Positions 55,120 through 64,000 of a stretch of DNA of 64,000 nt are shown here, piece by piece. The first letter of the stretch is position 1. Each line of letters begins with the position of its first letter. The DNA comes from Rostratula benghalensis (Eukaryota > Chordata > Aves > Charadriiformes > Rostratulidae). Below the pieces are notes generated by a model. The model saw only the letters and a list, made by a program, of their open reading frames with translations. It did no database searches and had not been told where the DNA came from. A program made the translations under genes and the position numbers. The DNA is taken from positions 3,013,329 through 3,077,328 of the forward strand of contig VXAI01000015.1 of NCBI GenBank assembly GCA_013399305.1. The letters are read 5' to 3'.

Positions 55120-55180
55120 CCACCAGCCCCCGTTCAATGGCCCGGCTTTAACCCACACCCCCCCCGGGGTAGCTCCGGGT

Positions 55181-58100
55181 CAGATATGGTCCAGAGGAAA
55201 CATTTCAGCCAGGCAGGATGCTTCAGGAGACATCTTAACAAGGAAAAGCTGCAGAGGAGCGGGCTGTGTCTCTGGCAGGAGCCACACGCTGCAGCGCAGG
55301 CAGCCAAGGCCTGAGGCGGGATGCAAAAGTGGATCTGTTCCAGCTCCCTTTGGCTTCTCCCAGGCTTGGTTGCATCCCGTGGGGCGTGTTAGGCTGGTGA
55401 GTGGGCAGAGACCCTTCAGGCACATATCAAACAAGACCATTGCACGCTGGCCCACAGAGCTAATTGGAGCCACCCTGCTGGGGTCTGTGGCAGAGCCCCA
55501 TGGCGCAGACCGGGTACCCAGCGGCAGTGACAATCACTGCAGACAACCCTGCTGCCTGCCCACAAGGCTGTCACAGTGATGGGACTTCAGTTACTACCCC
55601 TGTCCCTCACTCTTTGCAGCCCCTGTAAGTCTACCTGTGTGACACAGCAGCAAATTTCACCTACAGCTTCTCTCAAGGTTCACTGAACCCCAGGAGCCAC
55701 TGCCCAGGTTGCAGGAGGACCTTATCTGTGCAGAGCAGAACCTGGCAGAGAGACCTTTGCCTTCACCAGCAGATGAGACTGGAGGCCTTCCACTTGGGAA
55801 CTGCAGTTCATCATCATCAAGCCTCTGTTTCCAATACCCCAGCCCGTGGTATCTCCCGTCTCCAGCTGAGATAATGAAAATGCACATCCTCACTCCCCCA
55901 GTCTGCAGGAAACTGATGTAGGCAAAAGGGATTCGTTCACTTCATAACTCAGAGCCAAACACTTTCCCCAAGAGTGGCACAAGAATGCACCTTGCCACCC
56001 ACCTGGATATTTGATAGAAGTTGAATGCAGCCACCTGTGATTGATGCTTCTCCTCACAAAAGCACTCCAGCCACAACCTGGGTAATGTGTGGCATTATTA
56101 AAGCATCAATTATCTTTAGTGCAAGCGGAGCTACGTTAGCAGGACTGCAGGCTGCTTGTTGTGATAAGGTTCCCTCCATTCGTTTATCAACAAAATGGGG
56201 ATGCCAGCAGGCCACAGAGTCCACAGCCTGTAACCATTAGGATGGAATTGACAATCACGTCATTTTTTGCATGCACCATCAACCATTTGTTTGGTTGTCA
56301 TGGCTGTTGGGGTTTAGTTCTCAGGAAGAGTCAGGTTGGTGCTACAGCCCATGAGGAACTGGAGCTGGCTGACAGGTATCCTCCTGCTGTAAATGACTGG
56401 GGCAGTGCTCTGGGTTCCAATGGGGGTGTCTATACCTGTTGGTGCTCCAGGTGCCCGAGTGAAGCAGCCAGCGCTCAGCCTTGCTGCTGGGAGGGTGATG
56501 TTCCCAAACAGCTTGAGTTTTCTCCTCCTGGGTGAGTGCAGGGTGGTGGCTTAGAAAGTTACAGGGAAGCAAGACAGTTATCTTTGAAGCTGGCCCTACA
56601 CTAACACAGCTGCAAGGGCCTTCCCTCAGCTCTGAAGAGAAGTTTCCTCCTGGTTTTATCTCCTCTGGCTCTACCCACATGCTCCAGTTCTCACTTTTTA
56701 GTGACAAAAGCATGGCCCAGGGATAAGCCTAAGAAACTGCAGAAAAGCAACTCTTTATTAACAGACCTAAAATTTCCTTTATAAACCACTCAAAGATAGA
56801 TTCTTGGCTTACTAATAGCAGTAAATCTCCAAGTCCAATAGACTTCAGTGAATGAATATTGATTATGGCAGTGTGGAGCAGGCTGCGAGCCTGCACCCCT
56901 CTCTTTGCCTGAGCAGTGCTGTAAACTACAGTGGGAAACACAGGGGTTATGGTTGTGCTGCAGCCTGCACTATCCCAGAGCTGGGGAACCACCTTAATGC
57001 TAATAACATCTGGTCACCAAGGCTGAGCACTTTTTACTGGGTTTGGTTTGGGGTTTTTTATTTAAGAACTTTGGGAGCCCGTGGATCTGGTCCATTTAGA
57101 GCCAAGACAGGATTTATCAACTCAGTGTTCAGCTCCTGTACAGTGAAGAGGGAGGCAATCCAGAGGAGCAGAGGTGGTTGAGACGGGCAAAGGATGCTGG
57201 AGAGGCAGTTCCTAGCACCCACCTTGAGACACCTGAACACATGGTGTTAAATGAGAGGTATTTTACACAGGCAAGCTTAATTTCTTGGAGGACCACTGCC
57301 AGCCTGCCAACAAGTGTTCTTACACCATGCTGGAAGAGGACAGGCACTGACTCCACCCAGGAATAGAGATCCCACTCCCTGGGAGAAGCCTGCCCAGGTC
57401 TTTGGCTGGCATTTGAATTTTTCCATCCATTTATGGATGGAAATCAACACTATTCTCTATTCTGCAATGAATACCTAAAGAGTAAGAATCCAAGCTGATT
57501 AACAAAATGACCACGGTCACCCAGACCTTTGATTCACAAGATAACTCTCATCATGCCCTTCGTGAGTGGCTCTATCTTTCACCTTCAGGCTGGGGTGACT
57601 TTGAATGGTCTTTAAGTGAAGGAGAGCTCAGGAAAATAAACCAAGGGCAGCCCACTGCCACGCAGAGACTGTATCACTATCCTCTGGTGGGGGAATGAGG
57701 CAGTGACAGGTGGGGAGGGTTGGGGACTGCATCAATGTTTTCATAAAACTATCTTTTATCCTCACTGAAATAACCCAACAACAACAACAAACCCCAGAAC
57801 AACCCTCTCCCCCCCTCCTCACACCTGATAAAAATCAAATAATAACAGGAGTGACTTACGCACTCTCTGCCTGGTACTTCAATCTGGCCTTCCAGTTAAT
57901 ACAGGCTATGATTAAAGCATCTATAATCTGCAGTCTGTGGAGACCCAGAGAGCAGCAGCGGCAGCGGGTGTGCAGCCTGATAAGGGTTGTTTGAACAGTG
58001 CAGATGAAACTTTTAATATTTATAACTGCTGATTTTTTATTTTTTTTTCCTGATGCCTCCCTATTGAGGGGAGGAAGGGTGAAAGTTTTAAGATAAAAGC

Positions 58101-58756
58101 TTGATGAAAGGCCAGGTGGAATGTTTTTCCAAGGACAGGCAGGGGCTTAAAGCTATCTCCACCTAAGAGCGGTTTAAGAACGCTGCCTAGGCAAGGGCGG
58201 CATCAGAGATGGGGGGTGAAGCCTCTGGAAGACCTTTAAGGTTTGTCTAAAGTGCATCCAGGCTGAGCTCTAAGCTCCTGAGCCATCTGCAGGCTGTCTT
58301 GTCTGCACCACGCACAGTGAGACAGCGTCCGCGATGCCAGCCATCACCACAAAATAATTTAAGTCACACCAGGTCAGCCCCACTTGAAAAAGTGAATGGC
58401 ATCTCACTCCCATCAACTCACTGTTAATTGTGGTGCAGTACTTAGTTAGGACTGGTTGAAGATGACAGTGCCTTCGCAGTCTTCCTCCTGCATGCAGCTT
58501 ACGCAGCCCTTTGGATGCCACAGTGACAGAAACAGTCTGGAAGGAGGGTAAGCAGACACAGGAACCCAACCCAACACCCTCATTTTCAACACCATGAGAC
58601 CTGGACTTGCCCCGCGCCCAAATGGTTTAATATTTGTGCCTTGAAAAAATAATCCTGGCAGCTCCGAGTGTCAACATCATGACAGACAGGAATGACATTA
58701 TCCATTAGTAATTTCAGACAGATATAACTGGGCCAACCTAAATAAACCAAAAAGAT
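55181..58756. other. Non-coding stretch downstream of NOC4L
   Basis: This lies between the G+C-rich patch and the proposed NOC4L transcript end. No exon of a convergent gene is recognised. A TAATTA-like, repeat-free part lies at about 56080-56270. Confidence 0.5.
57776..57790 (+). repeat. (CAA)5 microsatellite
   Basis: Five perfect CAA units lie about 1 kb beyond the proposed NOC4L poly(A) site. Confidence 0.85.
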
Positions 58757-60429
58757 GCAAAAGTATTCAAAGCACATTTATTAATTTCAATATTTGATAT
58801 ATTCACTCATTTAATCTGAAAAATATTCAACTTTTATACTTCTTCCCAAGGTCCTCACTAGCATCAGAGCACTTCAAAATGTTTGACACACATTTGTCAT
58901 ACAAGGTATGATGCAGGGAGGTATGTTTTACAGCTGAAATACAAGCCTTTGATGAAGTGAGGTCTCTCAAATTATACGTTCTCAGCCCCTCCACCTTCCC
59001 ACCAAGGATACCAGAAGGCAAAGAAAAAACAAGAAAAGCAAACTGGCCAGGGAGGAGAGAGGACTGCTTTTTCACAAAAGCTTCTTAAAAAACAAAATGC
59101 AAATGCTGAAAAACCCTCCAACTGAGTTCAGAAAGTACCGGAGAAAAGAGGGAGAGCTCTCTACTCCAAGGACATGGCCATTGTTTAGAAAGTATTAAGA
59201 CAACTGGATGAAGAAAACGTTAATACTTGGTGGTGTCTTCAAAACAGCTGCAGTTTTTCTTGACTTACATCAGACCTGTCTGCCAGAAATCAGATTTCTT
59301 GGCCACCACTTTTTTGACTGTATTCTTTTCCTCCACAAAATATGAACTCTACTTGCGTATTTTGAAATAAAGTCTAAGGAGATAAAATTAAGTTCTCGAA
59401 AACTATTACCAATAAAAGTCCTGAGTTTATCTGCACTCTTCATAAGGAGTTTATCTCAAACTTAAAACCTAGGGCGGGGACAGAGGAAAGCCCCTAACCT
59501 ATCAGAAGGAATATCTGCCTCATTTCCAGAACTATACAAAAAATTCAACTTAACAAAACCACGTAGTATCAGCAGACCAGTTAAAACTTCATTAGCACCT
59601 GGATACACACTGGCCAGAACTCCTACAACATTTGCAGGCTGCAAGCAAAACTACACTAAGCTGCTTATCATTCTGAAGCAAAAAACAAGGATTAGACACC
59701 CCCCTCACTGCACACCAGTTGGCCTCCCTGGCTACAGCAGTCACCAGGATTACGCTCACTTCCAAAGCTCGTGAGCATTTTGAATTAAGCAACTTTACAG
59801 CATGAGACAGATGTACATGAAGGAACATCAGCAACACTTCATAGATGAAATACTCAGTGCCATCTACAACTTGGTTTTGACAAACTTGAGCTTTCAATGC
59901 CTCAAATGTACATAGTACATAGAACCTCTGATCCCTCTGAAAATGTGAGTTTAAAAGTGTATATAAAGAAATACAATTAGAATATCATCAGGTGTTTACA
60001 GCTATGTATTGAAGTCACCTGCTACAAACAGAACACCAGTATAAAAAGTAACTAATCTGAAATATAAGAGCAGTCAGAGAACACACTTCCCCTCAGTCCC
60101 CAGTGGCAGCAAGATGGTTTGTCTGTGCAGTCACCCACCACAGACAGCATCAGCAGCTTTGGAGAGAGGGTCTGGAACCCCAGCAATGAACAGGTCCAGA
60201 GAACTGCTCTGAGGGAAAATCCCTCCCAAGTATCAAGTGGCAGAATGCAAGCATGAAAAACAAAGGGAAGTCCATCCATGGGTGGTGGCAAAGGTCACTG
60301 AAGCAGGCTGCACCTTTCTCAAGCAGTCCAGCTCTCATCACACAGAGATTCTTCAAAGGCAGAACTGCCCAGCACAACACGTGAGCTTTGGGCACGTCCC
60401 TGAGATCAGTCAGTGGTGCAGAGATTGTG
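58757..60429 (-). other. NOC4L: Probable NOC4L 3' UTR
   Basis: This is the stretch from the NOC4L stop to just past the best poly(A) signal, about 1.67 kb read on the minus strand. No other coding exon is recognised in it. Its longest minus-strand open frame (82 codons, 59075-58827) has no recognised relative and no family features. The left end is an estimate set about 20 bases beyond the AATAAA; earlier poly(A) sites could shorten it. It is inferred from signal placement, not from transcripts. Confidence 0.5.
58777..58782 (-). terminator. Candidate poly(A) signal AATAAA for NOC4L
   Basis: On the minus strand AATAAA is followed about 20 bases later by a CA suitable for cleavage, and then by a T/G-rich stretch (TCTTTTTGGTTTATTT), the usual downstream element. 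I saw no equally good AATAAA between here and the stop codon on this strand. Confidence 0.55.
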
Positions 60430-60546
60430 TCAATCTAAAGCGAAGTGCTCTGCAAAAATATCATTTTTCTTTCCAAACAAACCTCGTATTTGCTCAAACT
60501 CCAGGGGCACATCAGCAGCCTTTTTCTTTACTTCTTTATCAAAAAG
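60430..60546 (-). CDS. NOC4L: NOC4L terminal coding exon with stop
   Basis: This 117-bp coding segment encodes LFDKEVKKKAADVPLEFEQI, then RGLFGKKNDIFAEHFALD and a TGA at 60432-60430. It starts after CTTTGTAG. The basic patch DKEVKKK and the motif VPLEFE are family hallmarks. The intron before it is 309 bp (60547-60855). Confidence 0.95.
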   Translation of the reverse strand, partial: LFDKEVKKKAADVPLEFEQIRGLFGKKNDIFAEHFALD

Positions 60547-63500
60547 CTACAAAGAAAAAAAAAATAGACAATATTGGCAAAACTCAGTACAAGCTCCTCA
60601 CCCTGGCCGGTATCACTGCTCACTCTAACCTCTTAAAAGATCCAGCAATAAACCTTTTATATAAAAATCCATCACTGTCACCACTGCTGCCTCATACTCC
60701 ATTATTTAACAGCTACTTTCTCATTTTCCTTGGCTCTGGTTAACCAGAAGGCAGCCTAGCTCCCTTTGCAGCAGCACGGATGACACGGCTACAGGGCCCA
60801 AGAACCAGTCTCCTCTCCCCATTGCCCATCATTCCCTAAGGCACAGCAACACTACCTCGTAAGCTGAGAGCTCCAGGAGCCCTGATATGTCATCCTCTAT
60901 CTCAGACAGTGACTGGTTCAGGACAGTAGCTGCCTTGGCCACATCTGGGTGATAATGGTTTTGTAGAGACTGCAAAAGCAAGACAAACAGGAGATGGTCT
61001 GGTAAGTACAGGGTGACATACTCCCACCCAGGGATCTGCCCTTTGTTGGTCAGATCTTCACTGAACATCAAATTCTAGCAGAGGAGGCAAGTTTGCTGTA
61101 CTGTGCTACTACAGGGCTTCAAGAAATCCCAATTTCAGCCATCTTTCAAACAGTCAAAGGCCCCTCCCACCTGATTCACATCCAGCTCAAGACAGATGGA
61201 CTCTTCCACAGGCTGTGCCTACAGCACACAACCCAATTCCACCACCTCCCACAGCCCCAACATCCATCCGAGCTCCTGCCCAACAGCCTCGCTGCTGCTT
61301 CAGCCCCGCACACAAATCCCTTGTAGCATTTCAATGGAAAGTGATAATTCTGCCATTATGGTTTTAGAACCACCAGGAGCAATGTAACCAATTTCATACA
61401 CCATCCTACAAACGATTCAGGTGAAAGGTGAACATTACCACCTTCTCCAGCATTTTTAAACCCATTTCTACAGGATGACCTAGCTGTACCCAATTAATTT
61501 CCATCAGTGCTGAGCTCCTCTCTACCCTCCAAAGCAAATAAAGAGTCTCATACATTTGCACCTATTTAGTCTGTTAACTGCACACTTTTCAGAGGCATGG
61601 TCAAAGTCACCTACTAATTAGTATGTACAGTTTTTTCAGTGTGTGGAATCCTTTGCCTCTTACACTGGATAGGAAAGGATGCAGAATAAAAGACGAGCCA
61701 GAAACTCATCTCATTTGCAAGATGTATGTCTTGTAAGCAGGACTTGCCCAGGGCCAATGTGTGCCAAGGAAGCAGCAAGGGTGGAAGAAGCCAATACCAG
61801 ACAGAGATGTTCCTTTTCAGCTGACATACCCGAATCTCCCAGAGAGAGCTCTCCAAAGCCCTGCTTTCAGATGGCGACGACTCCTCCATAATATATGGAT
61901 CCTCTGACATATCTAAGGAAATAGAGATACAGAGCTAATAACCTTCTGTGTGAGTGAGACAAGAGCAGTGCTTGGTACAGCCCCCCGAGTCCTTCAGCCC
62001 TTGGAAGCAGCCAGGCTCAAAGCAGCCTACACCGGGGAATCACAGAGGCAGAGGAGCCAACTGTGAGGCCTGAGGTCAGAGAGGAGCAATGCAGGTGGGT
62101 CTGTGCTGTCAGAGAACCTGCAGAGGCAGCCTGCTGGTTTTCCACAAACTCAAGGGAGAGAAGCATCCTTCTAGACCTCCGAACGAGGGCTGGGATCTCC
62201 CCTCCTCCACCACAGGAATTCAGACCTCCCCAGCCCCACCTTCCCTCTCACCTTCTGGCCCATTAGGTCTGTGCACTAGGACTTTGCACGCCGGGTGCCT
62301 CCGAAAGAGGTTACAGATGAAGGGAATGACCATGAGCAGAGCCTCAGGAGGAGCAGTGAGGGCCAGCCGGGAGAGGCGCTTTATAAACGCTGCCACCAGG
62401 TACGCTGGCAAGTGACTGTTGGAAAGGGGACAGAAGAAACCAGCATGTAACAGTCCTAGCAGGCGAGCCAGCAGCCTCACCAACCCAAACAGCAGGTCAG
62501 GTTAAAGATCAGCAGGGCTTTTCAGATTTTGGGGGCTAGGGAGTAAAGATAAGTCATAAGCATCCTGGTTTCAAGCAGTAACAGAGGGTCTTGTGCACTC
62601 TCTGGAACAAATCTGGGGGCATTTCCATTCAGTGCATGAATAACCTCAAGCCACTGTGATTCAATCCAGCTGCATGGCAACTCTCCAGGCGCTCGCCGTA
62701 GCCAAGCAGAGCTGCTGGACATGGCCATTCACATGGCACCCCTTACTCAGTCCTTCCATAAACAGAGTGCTTGGCCAGACAACCTTAACTACACTCTTCT
62801 AATGTTGTTTTGTGGGTTTAATTAATACACGGGCCATGGTGTAAATTTATGTAATACTTCTAGGACCAAAGTAAGCAGTTAATGGGAAGTTAAAGCTGCT
62901 GCAATGTAAATGTGCAGGACAGTTCTTTTTTTTATGGTAAAAATGTAAATTTCTAACAGTAATCAGCTCATGTAAGCATTTTCTTCAGGTCAGAAGAGCT
63001 GGGATGGAAAGATGACAATTTGCAGCCACTCAGCCTTGAGCCCTAGGGCTTGCTACACCTGCAAGGCTCTGCAAAGCCACCCCAGAGGACACCATCTCAT
63101 CATCTGCCAGATCTCCTTACTGTCTCCAAAGCACACGATGAGTACAAGGAGGGGTACTAAGTGCCTAGTGCTGAACTGCAAAGCGTTATTCTTAGTTTAT
63201 TTTATAACGTGTGATGGCAACTATACGACCAGCTGCTAATCTAGTTTCTTCCCTGTGTACAATGAGTTGACAGCATCAAGACAGACTGTCAAACACTTTG
63301 TATTTCAATGTTATATGTCTGCAAAAGGTCATCAATTTATCAACAGCTTCATGGTCTATAAAAAGCCTGCAAGTGTTATTTTTCCATATTCATAAATACA
63401 GACAGAAAAATCATCGCCTTCAGCCAAAATGGAATACAGATCAAAATACATCCATAATCATTTGCAGATCAAACTCCGATAACTAACTGCATTTTTACTT

Positions 63501-63839
63501 TCTGAAACTAGACAGCTGTGCAGCAAATCTTCAAAAATAGCACATGGAAAATTACACAACACTACAGTAACACTCTTGGATTTGGTTTTCTCAGTAGAAA
63601 TGAATCTAAGCCAGCAGAAACACTGAATACATTATATCCAGACGTGGGGGACTGTTCAAAAACAGCCTCTGGCCAACAGAAAAGCAAGATAAAAATATGT
63701 GAACATACACAAAAGAGATGCTACTTACGATGAAGACAAAAACAGATCAGCCAAATGGAAAAAGCGGGCTCGGTACTTCACGTGATATATAGAAGGGTCT
63801 AAAAGACTGTACAGCTTTTTGTAAAAGTCAGGATATTCC
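60430..63839 (-). CDS. NOC4L: NOC4L, nucleolar complex protein 4 homologue, 3' half (5 exons)
   Basis: Family knowledge: NOC4L is the vertebrate counterpart of yeast Noc4, a CBF/Mak21-family nucleolar protein that works with Nop14 in 18S rRNA maturation and 40S subunit assembly and export. Seen: five minus-strand exons at 63839-63729, 62415-62252, 61912-61830, 60969-60856 and 60546-60430 join in one frame to about 195 residues and a TGA stop. This corresponds to roughly the last 195 of the 516 residues of human NOC4L. Diagnostic stretches include YPDFYKKLYSLLDPS, KYRARFFHLADLF, RLALTAPPEALLMV, SRALESSLWE and VPLEFEQIRGLFG. The first two or three exons cover the conserved CBF domain; the tail is charged and ends in FALD. 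All introns are GT-AG and the phases match at each junction. The gene is partial only because the window ends at 64000, where the N-terminal exons would follow. No frameshift or internal stop is seen, so it appears functional. Confidence 0.96.
60856..60969 (-). CDS. NOC4L: NOC4L exon d
   Basis: This 114-bp exon (38 codons, phase 0 at both ends) encodes SLQNHYHPDVAKAATVLNQS and ends in GLLELSAYE. It follows a good TTTTGCAG acceptor. The donor reads gtagtg, which is weaker than the other donors of this gene, but the join to the last exon (SAYE then LFDKEVKKK) matches the family exactly. Confidence 0.95.
61830..61912 (-). CDS. NOC4L: NOC4L exon c (acidic linker plus SRALESSLWE)
   Basis: This 83-bp exon starts after TTTCCTTAG. 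Its first two bases finish an aspartate codon. It encodes an acidic, serine-rich linker (MSEDPYIMEESSPSE) followed by SRALESSLWEIR, and ends in phase 0 at a gtatgt donor. The linker is the least conserved part of the C-terminal half, while SRALESSLWE is nearly invariant among vertebrate homologues as I recall them. Confidence 0.93.
62252..62415 (-). CDS. NOC4L: NOC4L exon b (CBF domain core)
   Basis: This 164-bp exon encodes HLPAYLVAAFIKRLSRLALT, then PPEALLMVIPFICNLFRRHPACKVLVHRPNGPE. It starts after CCAACAG, where T completes the serine codon begun in exon a. It ends at a gtgagag donor with one base carried over. This is the most conserved block of the vertebrate family and makes the identification secure. 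The upstream intron is about 1.3 kb (62416-63728) and the downstream one 339 bp (61913-62251). Confidence 0.96.
63729..63839 (-). CDS. NOC4L: NOC4L exon a (most 5' exon in window)
   Basis: This 111-bp exon encodes EYPDFYKKLYSLLDPSIYHV and continues through the very conserved motif YRARFFHLADLFLSS. It begins after a TTAACAG acceptor with one base finishing the previous codon. It ends before a strong gtaagta donor, leaving two bases of a serine codon. It lies in the CBF/Mak21 core domain. No further exon is visible between it and the window edge at 64000. Confidence 0.95.
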
Positions 63840-64000
63840 CTGTTAAGAAAATTACAACATCCATTGCTGATTAGTGATGTACCATGGGACTACACTGTGT
63901 CTAAATGCTCCTCTGCCTTCACTATAGACTTCCCCAGACCACTGCTGTGCTCTGTTTGGCTTTCTTAGGCTTCTCCCCACAGCCACCACTTGAAAACAAG

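Larger units (their letters stand above)
54881..55180. promoter_or_regulatory. G+C- and CpG-rich patch, candidate boundary or regulatory element
   Basis: This is a local rise in G+C and CpG in a window that otherwise has few CpGs. CpGs cluster between about 55015 and 55170. The patch contains a canonical G-quadruplex motif (54961-54991), a second G run at about 54892-54903, and a CTCF-like motif (55106-55119). It lies about 3.6 kb beyond the proposed NOC4L poly(A) site. No gene start is recognised; a 200-codon plus-strand open frame over it (54977-55579) looks like a by-product of high G+C. Function is inferred only. Confidence 0.4.

Noticed and set aside
54977..55579. 200-codon plus-strand open frame, the longest in the window
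   Set aside because: It falls on the G+C-rich patch where stop codons are rare. The translation has no recognisable domain and minus-strand frames are also open.
1..58756. GALNT9 as a convergent plus-strand gene, expected from human gene order
   Set aside because: I looked by eye on the plus strand for coding versions of its catalytic and ricin-type lectin segments and its C-terminus and found none. It may lie left of the window.
58827..59075. 82-codon minus-strand open frame inside the proposed NOC4L 3' UTR
   Set aside because: No known family. It is more simply explained as chance within the UTR.
1..64000. CRISPR arrays, prokaryotic operons, tRNA or rRNA genes
   Set aside because: There are no regularly spaced repeats, cloverleaf-like genes or rRNA signatures. 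The split NOC4L gene and avian repeats show vertebrate nuclear DNA.

Overview
The window is vertebrate nuclear DNA, almost certainly from a bird. Evidence: split genes with GT-AG introns, two 5'-truncated CR1 LINE tails ending in the ATTCTATGATTCT-type repeat (about 6.5 and 36.8 kb), and a solo LTR of a recognisable avian ERVL-like family (39,926-40,483). Interspersed repeats are sparse, which is also bird-like. The species cannot be told from the sequence.

Only one protein-coding gene is supported. The last five coding exons of NOC4L (nucleolar complex protein 4 homologue, a small-subunit ribosome biogenesis factor) lie on the minus strand between 60,430 and 63,839. They encode about the last 195 residues including the stop codon, with consistent reading phase across every junction. 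A 3' UTR of about 1.65 kb probably follows, with a well-placed AATAAA at 58,777-58,782. The 5' half of the gene lies beyond the right edge.

The left 58.7 kb has no exon I can recognise on either strand. Its open reading frames are short, unrelated to known families and what chance would give. It holds CR1 fragments, fossil amniote SINE/LINE pieces near 27.7, 29.5 and 30.8 kb, the solo LTR, small microsatellites, and several A+T-rich, TAATTA-rich blocks that look like conserved non-coding elements (not testable here). A G+C-rich patch at 54.88-55.18 kb carries a canonical G-quadruplex motif and a CTCF-like motif, about 3.6 kb beyond the proposed NOC4L poly(A) site; it is the best candidate regulatory or boundary element. 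In human, NOC4L converges with GALNT9 across a long intergenic gap. If synteny holds, most of this window is that gap, but I found no GALNT9 exon.

I did not find a new multi-gene system. No CRISPR array, operon, tRNA or rRNA was seen. The main items for follow-up are the G4/CTCF-like patch, a 28-bp near-identical repeat pair at 30.8 and 31.4 kb, the A+T-rich blocks and the proposed NOC4L transcript end.
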